Source of the DNA: Myxococcus dinghuensis
GTDB taxonomy: Bacteria; Myxococcota; Myxococcia; Myxococcales; Myxococcaceae
NCBI RefSeq assembly: GCF_024198235.1
Contig: NZ_JAKCFB010000004.1
Coordinates: 62,001-126,000 of the forward strand
Direction of reading: 5' to 3'
Length of the DNA: 64,000 nucleotides
Within the stretch, counting starts at the first letter, position 1. Each line of letters opens with the position of its first letter. The notes beneath the pieces are model-generated. The model was given only the letters and a program-made list of their open reading frames with translations. It was not told the DNA's origin and searched no databases. The translations under genes were made by a program, and so were the position numbers. This document shows positions 1 through 8,662 of this stretch, piece by piece.

Positions 1-7
1 CGCGCCG

Positions 8-1702
8 ATGTTGTCGGGCGCCGTGCGGGCAGCGCTCCGTGTGGACATCACGTGGGCCCTGGCGCTCTCGGTGGCGCTGGTCGCGGGGGGCGTGGCGCTG
101 GCGTGGTGGCAGGGCGCGCTGCGCGCGGGCACGTGGACGCGGGTGCTGCCCGCGGTGGTCGTGCTCGGCGCGGTGATGGCGGCGACGTTCCACGGACTCT
201 ATACGCCGGCGTTCGGCGGCCTCGTGTCCGTGGGAGGTGGGGACGCGGGCAACCACGTGTCCCTGCGGCACGCCTTCGTCGAGACGACGCCGCTCATCTA
301 CGAGCAGTTCGTGGCGTTCCATGCCTTCACGCACTGGCTGGAGGTCTTCTTCGGACTGGACGCCTTCGGGTCCTTCCGGGCCGCCTTCTACAGCCTGTGC
401 TTCCTGGTGCCGCTGTGCATGCTGGTGGGGCTGTGCGCCATCACGGAAGACCGGGGCGTGGAGGGACACACGGCGCCGTGGCTCCTGCTCGGGGGCCTGC
501 TGGCCACGAGTCCGCTGCTCCTCCCCATCCTCCACTACAACCAGGCCGACGGCTTCTACGCGCACCTCTTCGGGCTGGCGCCCTTGCTGGCGGGCTGGGC
601 GCTGTTCGGGTTCTTCTCCTCGCGCGCCGTGCGCATCGTGGTGCTGCTGGGCAGCGTGGGACTGCTCCGGTACACGTATGGGCTCAACCTGGGGGATGCC
701 CTGCTCACCAGCGCGGTGCTCGTGGCGGTGGAGGCCGCCGGGGTGACCCACCCGGGGCGTGCACGGTGGGGGCTGGCCGCGCTGGCTGCGGGCCTGGGGT
801 TCGCGGCGACCTTCGCCTATTGGAAGCTGTATCCGCTGCTGCCGGTGACGGGGGGCATCATCACGCCCCACATCCACGCGATGCTGCGCGGCGAGGCGGT
901 ACTCGCCGTGCTGCTGCTCGTGCTCCCACGCGCGGCGCGGTGGATGGGCCTGTCGCTGGGGGACGCCGGCGTCCGGCTCGCGCGGTACGCGGGCGTCTTC
1001 GGCGCCATCAACGCCAGCGTCCAGTTCCTCTGTCTGCGGCTGGGGACGCCTCGGGAGTACTACCTCTTCAAGTACCACCTCCATGGCGTCGTGCTGGTCC
1101 TGTGCGCGGCGCTGGTGGTGCTCGCCGCGCTCCTCGCCCAGGCGCTCTCGCGGTGGATGCAACGGCAGGGGCGCCCCGCCCACATGGGGTTCCTGGTGCC
1201 AGCCGTGCTCGTGGGCATCGCCGTCTTCAACCTGAACGCCGCCGTGGCGCCCTACCGCGAGAGCTACGACGAGCGGACGTCGGGACACGCCCCCTGGCGC
1301 ACCCTCACCGCGCTGTCGGACCCGGATGGCTGGAAGCGCATCCAGGCGACCCTGTCGCGAGAGGGCGCGAGGTTCGGCGGACTGATTGCCCCCTCGTGGC
1401 CCATGATGAACTTCATGAACGCGGGCCTGCGGCGAGAGGTCGTCGAGGAGCCGCTGCGCTTCGGCTGGGAGCAATACATCCACGGGCTGGTGCGCGAGGG
1501 GCCGGGCCTGTGCGTGTTCTGGTACGCGACGGAGCGCGACTTCCAGGAGCTCGTCTCCACGAAGCAGGAGAACGGCAGCGTCCTGGTGGACGTCACGCGC
1601 GCGTTGGACGCGCGCCCGGAGAAGCAGTGCGAGGACTACGCCGCGCCCTGGGATGCCCAGCGCCCCATGCGGCTGTGTCACGTCTGCGGACCGAAGACCT
1701 AG
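8..1702 (+). CDS. Polytopic membrane protein, possibly 5'-truncated by the window edge
   Basis: The frame is open back to the window edge, so the ATG at position 8 may be internal and the protein may be longer than the 564 residues seen. It has about ten hydrophobic segments. After the first two comes a loop with a GGGDAGNH motif, and the last ~140 residues are soluble. The pattern (many TM helices, an acidic loop after the first ones, a soluble C-terminal domain) resembles GT-C glycosyltransferases and other uncharacterised membrane enzymes of myxobacteria, but I see no diagnostic catalytic motif. Function unknown. It is followed by about 200 bp without a gene. Confidence 0.7.
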   Translation: MLSGAVRAALRVDITWALALSVALVAGGVALAWWQGALRAGTWTRVLPAVVVLGAVMAATFHGLYTPAFGGLVSVGGGDAGNHVSLRHAFVETTPLIYEQFVAFHAFTHWLEVFFGLDAFGSFRAAFYSLCFLVPLCMLVGLCAITEDRGVEGHTAPWLLLGGLLATSPLLLPILHYNQADGFYAHLFGLAPLLAGWALFGFFSSRAVRIVVLLGSVGLLRYTYGLNLGDALLTSAVLVAVEAAGVTHPGRARWGLAALAAGLGFAATFAYWKLYPLLPVTGGIITPHIHAMLRGEAVLAVLLLVLPRAARWMGLSLGDAGVRLARYAGVFGAINASVQFLCLRLGTPREYYLFKYHLHGVVLVLCAALVVLAALLAQALSRWMQRQGRPAHMGFLVPAVLVGIAVFNLNAAVAPYRESYDERTSGHAPWRTLTALSDPDGWKRIQATLSREGARFGGLIAPSWPMMNFMNAGLRREVVEEPLRFGWEQYIHGLVREGPGLCVFWYATERDFQELVSTKQENGSVLVDVTRALDARPEKQCEDYAAPWDAQRPMRLCHVCGPKT

Positions 1703-1901
1703 ACCGAGGGGCGTGGTCCTCGCTCGGGCTGGAGCGACAGCGATGGCAACCCGACGTGGGGGCCCCTGCTCGTGCCTGGGATGCGCTGACGCAACCACCC
1801 CCGAGGTAGTTGCTCCCCTTCTGGCGACGCTCCCATAGTGGCTCACTCTGGCGAAGCCACGCGACGCCATCCGCCCACACCCCGGCCTGAACCAAGACTC
1901 C

Positions 1902-4808
1902 ATGTCGCGAATCCTCGACGACCACTCCCTGTTGCGCCCCTTGCGGCTGTTGCTCCTCCTGTCCCTGTCCGCTGGCCTCGCGCTCGTGGCCTGCGGAGGT
2001 GATGCCCCCACCCCTGACGAACCGGATTCGGGGGTCCCCATCCCCTCGGACGGGGGACACGATTCGGGCACTCCGGATGCGAGCATTCCTGACGCGAGCA
2101 CTCCTGACGCGAGCGTCCCAGACGCGGGTGGACCGGACGCCGGTGGACCGGACGGCGGAACGACCGGAGACGGAGGCAGCGATGGAGGCACCGACGCGGG
2201 CTGTGGTCCCTGCGAGTCCCCGCCGCCCCCACGCTGCAACGGAACACGGGACCTCGTGACGTGGTCAGGCCCGGGTATCTGCACCGCCTCTGGTGTCTGC
2301 CAATACTCGGCGTTCTCGACGTTCTGTGAGTACGGCTGCGCCGACGGCGCATGCCTCCCCTGCCCTCGTCGATGCGACGGCCGTGAGTGTGGCGACGACG
2401 GTTGCGGCGGTTCGTGTGGCGAATGCGGCGCCCCCCAGACCTGTGGTGGTGGAGGGATTCCGGGGATCTGCGGGCCAGAGGCGGGCTGTGGGACGTGGGA
2501 ACCGGGTGCCTCGCTCCAGGTCGCGCGCGCCCACCCGGCGGCGGTGCAGCTTTCGGACGGGAACCTCTTCGTCGTGGGAGGGCTGACGAGCGGAGCTGTC
2601 ACGACACGCACCGCGGAGAGCTTCAATCCCAGTACGAACACCTGGACCGCCCAGGGCAGACTCCCCGCTACCGGCACGCCCTCCGGCAGCTCCACCCACG
2701 GGTTCTACTCCTATCCAGGGGCCGCGCAGCTCGGCACGGGGCGCGTGCTCGTCACCGGTCATGCGGACAGCGTCTACGCGCTCTTCACCCCTGCCTCCGG
2801 CGACTGGGCACCGGGGAATGGCCTCATCAGTGAACGCTTGCAGCCCCTGGTCCTCTCCCTGGCGGATGGCCGGGTCCTCGTCGCCAGCGGCGTCGACGAA
2901 GGAGGGTACTATCCCCGCAGGACCGGAACCTACGACGACACCCACGCGGCATGGGCCACCGGCTACACCCGGTCGGAGCGTTTCCGGGCCACGGGTGTGC
3001 AGCTCCTCGATGGACGGGTGCTGGTCACCTCGGGGATCGCTGACGAGGTCTATGGCGCCGCCGCGCTCGGCGCCGAATTGTATGACCCGGTCTCCGACAC
3101 CTGGGCCTTCACCGGAGCGCCGCGCAGGGCACGCGCGGCGGCGGCCCTGGCGCGGCTGTCGGACGGGCGCGTCCTCCTCATCGGAGGAACCTCCGTCCGA
3201 GGCTTCTTCTCGGGGACGGCCGTGCGGACCTCCAGCGTCGAACTCTACGACCCCACCACTGGCGACTGGCGCGACACGGGATATCTCAACATCGCGCGCA
3301 GCGGTCACACCGCCACCGTGCTCGCGGACGGCCGCGTCCTCGTGATTGGTGGTCAGGACGCCGACGGCAAGGTCCTCTCCTCCGTGGAGTGGTTCGACCC
3401 CTCCACGGAGAAGTGGACGCTCACCGCTCCGCTCTCCACCGGACGCGCCTCGCACGTATCGGCCCTGCTGGGCGACGGACGCGTCTTCGTCGTGGGAGGA
3501 ACGAGCTCCACCGGCGCCATCCTCGCCTCCAGCGAGGAGGTGCTGCCTGGCGGCTTCTGCGCGGCCAACGGCTGCGTACCCGAATCGGATGACGTCCTCT
3601 GCGCGAAGCAGACCGCGGGGTGCGGTCCGCTCGACGTCACGGACGCGTGTGGCAGGACGCGGCAGGTGTCGTGCGGAGCCTGCATCTACCCCGCGACGTG
3701 CGGCGGGGCGGGAATCCCCGCCCGCTGCGGCCAGCCGGGTGTCGAGGGCTGGCAGGTGGAAGTGCTCGGCTCGGCCACGGGCGACAACAAGGGCATCGTC
3801 ATCGAGCCGGGCGGCGAGCCGGCCATCGCCTACGTCTTGAGTTCGCCGGTCGGAGGACCCGAGCCACGACTCTTCCTCGCGCGACGGCTGGCCACGGGCT
3901 GGAACACCTCGCCCATCCTCGACGACATCCTGGGCGGCGACGTGGCGCTCGCGCGCACGCGGGAGGGCGCGCTGCGCGTGGCCACCCGCAAGCGCGTGGT
4001 GGGGAGCTTCTCCTCGTATGACGTCCCCGTCTTCCTCTCCTGGAAGGAGGGGCGCTGGTGGGACGACGTCGTGCCCTCGACGGATTTCCATCCTCCCCCC
4101 GACACGGACTACCTGAGCATGGGGCTCGGCCCCGACGACGAGCCCCACCTCTGCACTCTCGACATCACGAGCACCTTCAACACCGCCACGCTCTACTGCT
4201 ACGGGCTCGATGCGACCCGGAGGTGGACACGGGAGCGCGTGGACGTACCGGGGACGGACTTCAGCTCGCCGTCGGTCGCCGTGGACGGAGAGGGCCGCCC
4301 CCACGTCGCCTACTACGACGCGAACCAGAAGCGCCTCACCCATGCGGTGAGGAGCGCGTCCGGCTGGGTGCTCGAGACCGTGGATGCCAGCGCGGATGTC
4401 GGGACCGGGGCCTCGATGGTGCTCGATGCCCAGGGACACCCGCACATCGCCTACCGCGACACGACGAACCAGGACCTCAAATACGCGCGCTGGACGGGCA
4501 CCGAATGGAGCCTCCAGCGCGTGGACAGCACCGACGATGTGGGTGGCACGCCCGCCCTGGCATTGGACGCCCAGGGCCGACCCCACATCAGCTACGAGGA
4601 CCTCACGCGTCACCACCTGAAGTACGCGCGGTGGACCGGCACCCAGTGGAACCTCTCCACCGTGGACGCGAGCGGAACCGGAGGCAGGGACTCCGCGCTG
4701 GCACTGGATGCCGCGGGCCGGGTCCACATCACCTACTTCAGCGAAGGACTGCGCTACGCGAGGAGCCCCCAGGCGCCCACCGCGAAGCGCGCGGCCCCCA
4801 AGCGCTGA
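1902..4808 (+). CDS. Kelch-repeat lipoprotein with two Cys-rich modules and a second repeat domain
   Basis: Predicted 968-residue surface lipoprotein. A hydrophobic signal ends in a lipobox (LVAC, about residue 30). A low-complexity Asp/Gly/Ser/Pro linker follows, made of near-repeats of a 9-15 bp unit. Next come a Cys-rich module (CDGRECGDDGCGG), about six kelch-like blades (repeated DGRVLV-GG, ELYDP, W), and a second Cys module. Both Cys modules contain a TCGGxGIPxxCG motif, so this element is duplicated. The C-terminal ~300 residues hold further repeats of the type DxxGRPHIxYxD...LKYARWTG, probably a second beta-propeller. Kelch propellers usually bind proteins or glycans; the ligand is unknown. 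No clear Shine-Dalgarno precedes the ATG. Confidence 0.85.
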   Translation: MSRILDDHSLLRPLRLLLLLSLSAGLALVACGGDAPTPDEPDSGVPIPSDGGHDSGTPDASIPDASTPDASVPDAGGPDAGGPDGGTTGDGGSDGGTDAGCGPCESPPPPRCNGTRDLVTWSGPGICTASGVCQYSAFSTFCEYGCADGACLPCPRRCDGRECGDDGCGGSCGECGAPQTCGGGGIPGICGPEAGCGTWEPGASLQVARAHPAAVQLSDGNLFVVGGLTSGAVTTRTAESFNPSTNTWTAQGRLPATGTPSGSSTHGFYSYPGAAQLGTGRVLVTGHADSVYALFTPASGDWAPGNGLISERLQPLVLSLADGRVLVASGVDEGGYYPRRTGTYDDTHAAWATGYTRSERFRATGVQLLDGRVLVTSGIADEVYGAAALGAELYDPVSDTWAFTGAPRRARAAAALARLSDGRVLLIGGTSVRGFFSGTAVRTSSVELYDPTTGDWRDTGYLNIARSGHTATVLADGRVLVIGGQDADGKVLSSVEWFDPSTEKWTLTAPLSTGRASHVSALLGDGRVFVVGGTSSTGAILASSEEVLPGGFCAANGCVPESDDVLCAKQTAGCGPLDVTDACGRTRQVSCGACIYPATCGGAGIPARCGQPGVEGWQVEVLGSATGDNKGIVIEPGGEPAIAYVLSSPVGGPEPRLFLARRLATGWNTSPILDDILGGDVALARTREGALRVATRKRVVGSFSSYDVPVFLSWKEGRWWDDVVPSTDFHPPPDTDYLSMGLGPDDEPHLCTLDITSTFNTATLYCYGLDATRRWTRERVDVPGTDFSSPSVAVDGEGRPHVAYYDANQKRLTHAVRSASGWVLETVDASADVGTGASMVLDAQGHPHIAYRDTTNQDLKYARWTGTEWSLQRVDSTDDVGGTPALALDAQGRPHISYEDLTRHHLKYARWTGTQWNLSTVDASGTGGRDSALALDAAGRVHITYFSEGLRYARSPQAPTAKRAAPKR

Positions 4809-4811
4809 CGA

Positions 4812-4825
4812 GGCGTGGCCACGCC
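4812..4825. terminator. Short GC palindrome between convergent genes
   Basis: GGCGTGGCCACGCC is a perfect 14-nt palindrome. It lies in the 35-bp gap between the kelch lipoprotein and the convergent reductase gene. It could fold into a 5-bp stem with a four-base loop and serve both strands. There is no T-tract, so the call is weak. Confidence 0.3.
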
Positions 4826-4843
4826 CGACATCGCCCCAGGGAC

Positions 4844-5743
4844 TCAGCCCTTCGCGGCCTGGAACCTGTCGCGCACACCCGACAGGAACGACTCGACGCT
4901 GATGGGGGCCCGGCCGGTGAGCGCCTCCACGGTGGGGAACACGCCCGCGAGCCGCCCCTGCGCCACCGCCGCATCGAACGTGGCGTAGGCCTTCACCACC
5001 GCCTCCGGCAGGCCGCGCGCCAAAAGGCCCGCCTCGAGCTGCGCCGCGTCCACCGCCACGTGCTCCACGGGGCGACCGGACAGCGAGCTGGCCAGTCGCG
5101 CCAGCTCCGCCTGCGTCACAGCCGAGGGACCGGAGACCTCCAACGTGCGCCGGCCGTCGAACGAGGACCGCAACGCGGCGGCGGCGGCGCGGGCGCAGTC
5201 CTCGCGCGAGACATAGGCCGTGGCGCCGGAGCCGGTGGCGGAGACGAGCCGGCCCGTGGCCACCGCCTCCGGCAGGCTGTACATCAACATGTCCATGTAG
5301 ATGTTGTTGCGGAGCACGGTGAAGCCCAGGCCGCTCTCCGCCAGGGCCTGCTCCGTCGCCCAGTGGTCCCGCGCGATGGTGGAGGGAGAGTCCGGCTCCG
5401 GCCGGGTGAACGACGTGTAGACGACGTGCCGCACGCCCGCGCGCCGGGCCGCTTCCACCGCGTTGCGGTGCTGGGTGATGCGGCGCCCGGGCTCGCCGAT
5501 GACGTCCGTGCTGACGAGCAGCAGCCGCTCCACGCCCGCGAAGGCGGCGTCCAGCGAGCCCGGCGCATCGAAGTCGGCTGGACGCACGACGGCGCCCCGC
5601 GCCGCGAGGGCCGCGACCTTCTCCGGGTGACGGGTGGTGACGACGACGGGCCCCGGCTGGGACTCCAGGAGCAGCTCCACGACGCGGCGGCCGAGCTGGC
5701 CGGAGGCGCCGGAGACGAGCAGGGTCGGTGCGATGGCAGGCAT
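4844..5743 (-). CDS. NmrA/SDR family NAD(P)-binding oxidoreductase, QOR2-like
   Basis: Predicted 299-residue cytoplasmic reductase. The N-terminus carries a Rossmann motif (GASGQLG, about residues 9-15). The pattern HRNAVEAARRAGVRHVVYTS is typical of the atypical SDRs related to NAD(P)H:quinone oxidoreductase 2 (E. coli YtfG/QorB). The start was placed at the ATG at 5743, because the longer open frame would add 37 residues with no family resemblance ahead of the Rossmann strand. It is divergent from a LysR regulator with a 110-bp shared control region, the classic layout for a LysR-controlled target. QOR2 enzymes reduce quinones or act as redox sensors; the substrate here is not known. Confidence 0.85.
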   Translation of the reverse strand: MPAIAPTLLVSGASGQLGRRVVELLLESQPGPVVVTTRHPEKVAALAARGAVVRPADFDAPGSLDAAFAGVERLLLVSTDVIGEPGRRITQHRNAVEAARRAGVRHVVYTSFTRPEPDSPSTIARDHWATEQALAESGLGFTVLRNNIYMDMLMYSLPEAVATGRLVSATGSGATAYVSREDCARAAAAALRSSFDGRRTLEVSGPSAVTQAELARLASSLSGRPVEHVAVDAAQLEAGLLARGLPEAVVKAYATFDAAVAQGRLAGVFPTVEALTGRAPISVESFLSGVRDRFQAAKG

Positions 5744-5853
5744 GCGGAAGGTCCTCGTGAACGGCGAGCGATTCGCGACGGTCCCATGGGTAGCGCTCCC
5801 GCTTCGCCTGCACAATGCCCGCTCCTGGCGCATACTGTTGCACAGGAGGAACA
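5744..5853. promoter_or_regulatory. Divergent control region between the QOR2-like gene and the LysR gene
   Basis: This 110-bp spacer holds the 5' ends of both divergent genes and is where a LysR regulator would normally bind. The LysR side has a good ribosome binding site (aggagga, 5843-5849). The stretch gcacaat...gttgcac (about 5811-5843) is a loose dyad but not a perfect inverted repeat. I cannot assign a firm operator or promoter. Confidence 0.45.
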
Positions 5854-6747
5854 ATGGACCTCAACCAGCTCGCGCTCTTCGCCGCCGTCGCGGAGTCCTC
5901 CAGCTTCTCCACCGCCGCGAAGAAGCTGGGCGTCCCCAAGTCCTCGGTGAGCCGTGGCATCTCCCGGTTGGAGGCCTCCCTGGGCGTCCAGCTCCTCCAC
6001 AGGACGACGCGCAGGGTGGCGCTCAGCACGGCGGGACTCGCGCTGTACGAGCGCGTGGCGCCGACGCTCGCCTCGCTGCGCAAGTCGGTCCTGGACCTGC
6101 CCGAGCGCGAGGAGGAGCCCTCCGGCGTGCTGCGGCTGACGGCGGTGGTCGACTGGGGCAGCACCCTGCTCGCGGACGTCGTCACCCGCTTCGTGGCGCG
6201 CTACCCCACGGTGAAGGTGGACCTGCACCTCGACAACCGCGTGGTGGACCTGGTCGCGGAGGGCTTCGACGCCGCCGTGAGGCTGAGCATCAACCCCTTG
6301 CGGGACTCGTCCCTCCGAGCCCGGAAGCTGGGGCCCCTCTCCCTGCGCATCTATGCCTCGCCGGGCTACCTGGCGCGCAAGGGCACCCCGCGACACCCGC
6401 GAGAGCTGGCCAGCCACACCTGGATTTCGTTCCGCAGCCCCAAGCCCTTCCGGCTGGAGGGGCCCGGGGAGACGGTGCTCATCCCCCAGGGAGGCGCCAT
6501 CGTCTGCGACGACATGTTCTTCATGCGGGAGGCCCTGCGCCTGGGCGCGGGCATCGGCTTCCTCCCCACCATGCTCGCCGAGCCCGAGGTGGCCGAAGGA
6601 CGGCTCGTCCCGGTGATGCCCCGCTGGAGCATCCTCGCGGGGACCATGTGGTTCGTCTCCACCGCGGAGCGCCACATGCCCCGCAAGGTGTCCGCGTTCC
6701 GCGACTTCCTCATGGAGGCGCTGCGACAGCGCCCCCTGCCCCCCTGA
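5854..6747 (+). CDS. LysR-family transcriptional regulator
   Basis: 297 residues, the standard LysR length. The N-terminal winged HTH (about residues 1-60) reads LNQLALFAAVAESSSF...KLGVPKSSVSR..ISRLE, followed by a type-2 periplasmic-binding-like effector domain (about 90-290). The start ATG at 5854 is set by the aggagga five bases upstream and by the conserved MDLNQL beginning. An upstream in-frame ATG would add 13 unlikely residues. Such regulators usually act on the divergent neighbour, here the QOR2-like reductase, and repress their own gene. The subgroup resembles the 'transcriptional regulator near quinone or aldehyde reductase' type; the inducer is unknown. Confidence 0.92.
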   Translation: MDLNQLALFAAVAESSSFSTAAKKLGVPKSSVSRGISRLEASLGVQLLHRTTRRVALSTAGLALYERVAPTLASLRKSVLDLPEREEEPSGVLRLTAVVDWGSTLLADVVTRFVARYPTVKVDLHLDNRVVDLVAEGFDAAVRLSINPLRDSSLRARKLGPLSLRIYASPGYLARKGTPRHPRELASHTWISFRSPKPFRLEGPGETVLIPQGGAIVCDDMFFMREALRLGAGIGFLPTMLAEPEVAEGRLVPVMPRWSILAGTMWFVSTAERHMPRKVSAFRDFLMEALRQRPLPP

Positions 6748-6778
6748 GCCAGCGCCTCCAGTCAGCGCGCGGCCGCGC

Positions 6779-7528
6779 CTACTGGATGGTGATGGGGATG
6801 TTGTAGAGGAAGCACACCGGGACCTTCTGCGGCTTGTACTCCCAGCCGGACTTCAGGCCCTCGATGATGTCCGAGTCCGCGCCCGGCACGGACTTCACGG
6901 GCGTCACCTCGTACACGCGGCCATCGGTGGCCACGCAGACCTTGTAGATGCCCTGCAGCGTCTCGCCGCGGTGCGTCTGCTTGAACACCTCCGAGAGGCG
7001 CGGCGAGGACTGGCGGACCACGTCGCGCTGGATGACGAAGGGGGGGACGTTCTTGGGCTTCACCGGCTCGACCGGGCCCGTCCCACCCACCGTACCGCCG
7101 ACGACGCCGCCCACCACCCCGCCCACCACGCCACCGGCCACGCCGCCCTCGACCCCTCCCTCGACGCCGCCCTCCACGGGGGCCTCGGGCTCCGGCGCCT
7201 CGGGCTCCGGCTCCGGCTCGACGGGCTTCTGCTCGACAACTGGTTTGACCTCCACGGGTTGGCGGAGCTCCGTCTTGGGCTTCTTCTCGACGGTCCGCGG
7301 CGTCGTCCGCGGCGCCGCGGGAGGGGGCGGCGGGGGCGGCGGAGGCGGGGGGGCCTTGACGAGGTTGAGGACGACCTCGATGGGCTGCTCCGTCTCGTTG
7401 ATCATGGGTTTCACCAGCAACGCCACGACGGCCACGATTCCGACGTGGACGGCAATGGAGAAGGCGGCGAAGCCGAGGATGCGCGGGGGAGGATCGGTGT
7501 GCTGCGCGAACATGCCGGGGCCCGGCAT
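6779..7528 (-). CDS. TonB-family energy transducer
   Basis: Predicted inner-membrane protein of 249 residues (244 if the second ATG at 7513 is used). One TM segment lies at about residues 17-40. A polyproline run and a Pro/Glu/Val region follow, typical of the periplasm-spanning part of TonB. A Gly-Gly-Val repeat at about 125-155 comes next, then a compact C-terminal domain containing GIYKVCVATDGRVYEV and GWEYKPQ, which matches TonB C-terminal folds. It transmits proton-motive force to outer-membrane receptors. It diverges from a lipoprotein/TonB-dependent receptor pair, so it probably serves that receptor. ExbB/ExbD are not in the window. Confidence 0.85.
   Translation of the reverse strand: MPGPGMFAQHTDPPPRILGFAAFSIAVHVGIVAVVALLVKPMINETEQPIEVVLNLVKAPPPPPPPPPPPAAPRTTPRTVEKKPKTELRQPVEVKPVVEQKPVEPEPEPEAPEPEAPVEGGVEGGVEGGVAGGVVGGVVGGVVGGTVGGTGPVEPVKPKNVPPFVIQRDVVRQSSPRLSEVFKQTHRGETLQGIYKVCVATDGRVYEVTPVKSVPGADSDIIEGLKSGWEYKPQKVPVCFLYNIPITIQ
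7082..7177 (-). repeat. In-frame GGV-type tandem repeat inside the TonB-like gene
   Basis: About eight imperfect 12-bp units encode (E/A/V)GGV on the minus strand, ending in GGTVGGT. The unit is a multiple of three, so length changes would keep the frame. It sits between the Pro-rich spacer and the C-terminal domain and would change the reach of the periplasmic arm. Confidence 0.7.
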
Positions 7529-7681
7529 ACCACAAGCCGGATGCGTGTCCTCGGAATGTAATCCTGCTGCTCTGGCAGAACGGTTTGACCTGTTACGTGG
7601 AAGCCACCCGATTGATACCTGAGGAGCTGAGACTCGTGCTAGAGCGCCGCCACCTCGTCCCCATCTCCAGAGGTATTTTCC

Positions 7682-8662
7682 GTGCAGACAAAAATGAAGT
7701 GCGCACTCGGGCTCGCGGCAGCCCTGGGTGTCGTGGCGTGTGGCGACTCGACCGATGAGGTCGGAGACAAGTACCAGGGCGTCGTCGACGCGACGAACCT
7801 CGACGCGAAGTTCAAGCCCACCAGCGGTGTTTACCGTCCCGTGACAGGAAAGGCGAAGGGCACCAGCGTTCCCTTCTACAACCTGGGACAGGTGGCCACC
7901 GAGCGCAAGGACGACAAGGGCGCGATCACCAACTCGGGCGTCCCCGTCGATGAGAGCGGGCGCCCCATCCTCCCCGCGAGCCGGGTGGTGGCCACCTCCT
8001 ATGACCTGGCGGATGGCTGCAAGACGGGCAAGGCGGACTTCGACCGCCGCACCGACGACTACCCGGAGACCACGCAGTGGCCGCTGTTCGGCGCGCTGCC
8101 GCTGGCGGTCACCGGCAACACGACCCCGCCGGTGCTGCCCCTGATGAAGGTGACGCGCTGGAGCGGCACGGGTGGCGAGCAGTGCAACGCCATCAAGGAC
8201 GTGTCCTCGCTCACCAAGGGCAACTTCGGGGGCGCGGCCTCCGAGGAGACGACCGTCGCCCTGCGGGCCATCATCGACGTGTCCGCGCAGCTCAACCCGC
8301 TGCGCACCGGCTCCGGGTTCGCCGCCCAGGGCGGCTGGTACCGCGGCCTGCAGCTCGCCTTCCTGGACGGCGGCACCGTCCCGGTGGACGCGGCCGGCAA
8401 CCTGAAGGTGATGGAGGGTGTCCTGGTGAGCCCGCCCACCGGCGCGCCCGCGACGGAGACGGCCGTGTACCTGTTCTCCGCGCTCCCCGGCGAGGAGGGT
8501 TGGTCCCCGGTGGTGCGCCTGCGCACGTTCACCGCGACGGCCGCCAAGCCCGCCTCCAGCTACACCGGCCTCTGCGTCGACGCCTGCGCCGAGACCGAGC
8601 TCGATATCACCCCCATCAACCGCTACTCCGGCGTGCTCTTCGTCGTCGGGAGCACCCTGTGA
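7682..8662 (+). CDS. Predicted lipoprotein, partner of the following TonB-dependent receptor
   Basis: 326-residue lipoprotein. The signal ends in a VVAC lipobox at about residue 20, and no named domain is recognised in the remaining ~300 residues. The GTG at 7682 was preferred over the ATG at 7694 because an agagg (7669-7673) lies eight bases ahead of it. The last bases overlap the likely GTG start of the receptor gene (GTGA, 8659-8662), so the two are probably translationally coupled. Paired lipoproteins and receptors often work as a surface capture module. The ligand cannot be read from the sequence. Confidence 0.8.
   Translation: MQTKMKCALGLAAALGVVACGDSTDEVGDKYQGVVDATNLDAKFKPTSGVYRPVTGKAKGTSVPFYNLGQVATERKDDKGAITNSGVPVDESGRPILPASRVVATSYDLADGCKTGKADFDRRTDDYPETTQWPLFGALPLAVTGNTTPPVLPLMKVTRWSGTGGEQCNAIKDVSSLTKGNFGGAASEETTVALRAIIDVSAQLNPLRTGSGFAAQGGWYRGLQLAFLDGGTVPVDAAGNLKVMEGVLVSPPTGAPATETAVYLFSALPGEEGWSPVVRLRTFTATAAKPASSYTGLCVDACAETELDITPINRYSGVLFVVGSTL

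Noticed and set aside
2080..2160. Direct repeats of a gacgcgagc-like unit
   Set aside because: They encode the Asp/Ala/Ser linker of the kelch lipoprotein and have no spacer structure.
2265..6185. A very long open frame on the minus strand across the kelch lipoprotein and reductase genes
   Set aside because: It is a mirror of GC-rich coding DNA: low-complexity Arg/Gly/Ala protein, no motifs, and it covers three better-supported genes.
7082..7177. Regular repeats that could be mistaken for a CRISPR or satellite array
   Set aside because: They are 12-bp units in frame within the TonB-like gene and have no spacers.
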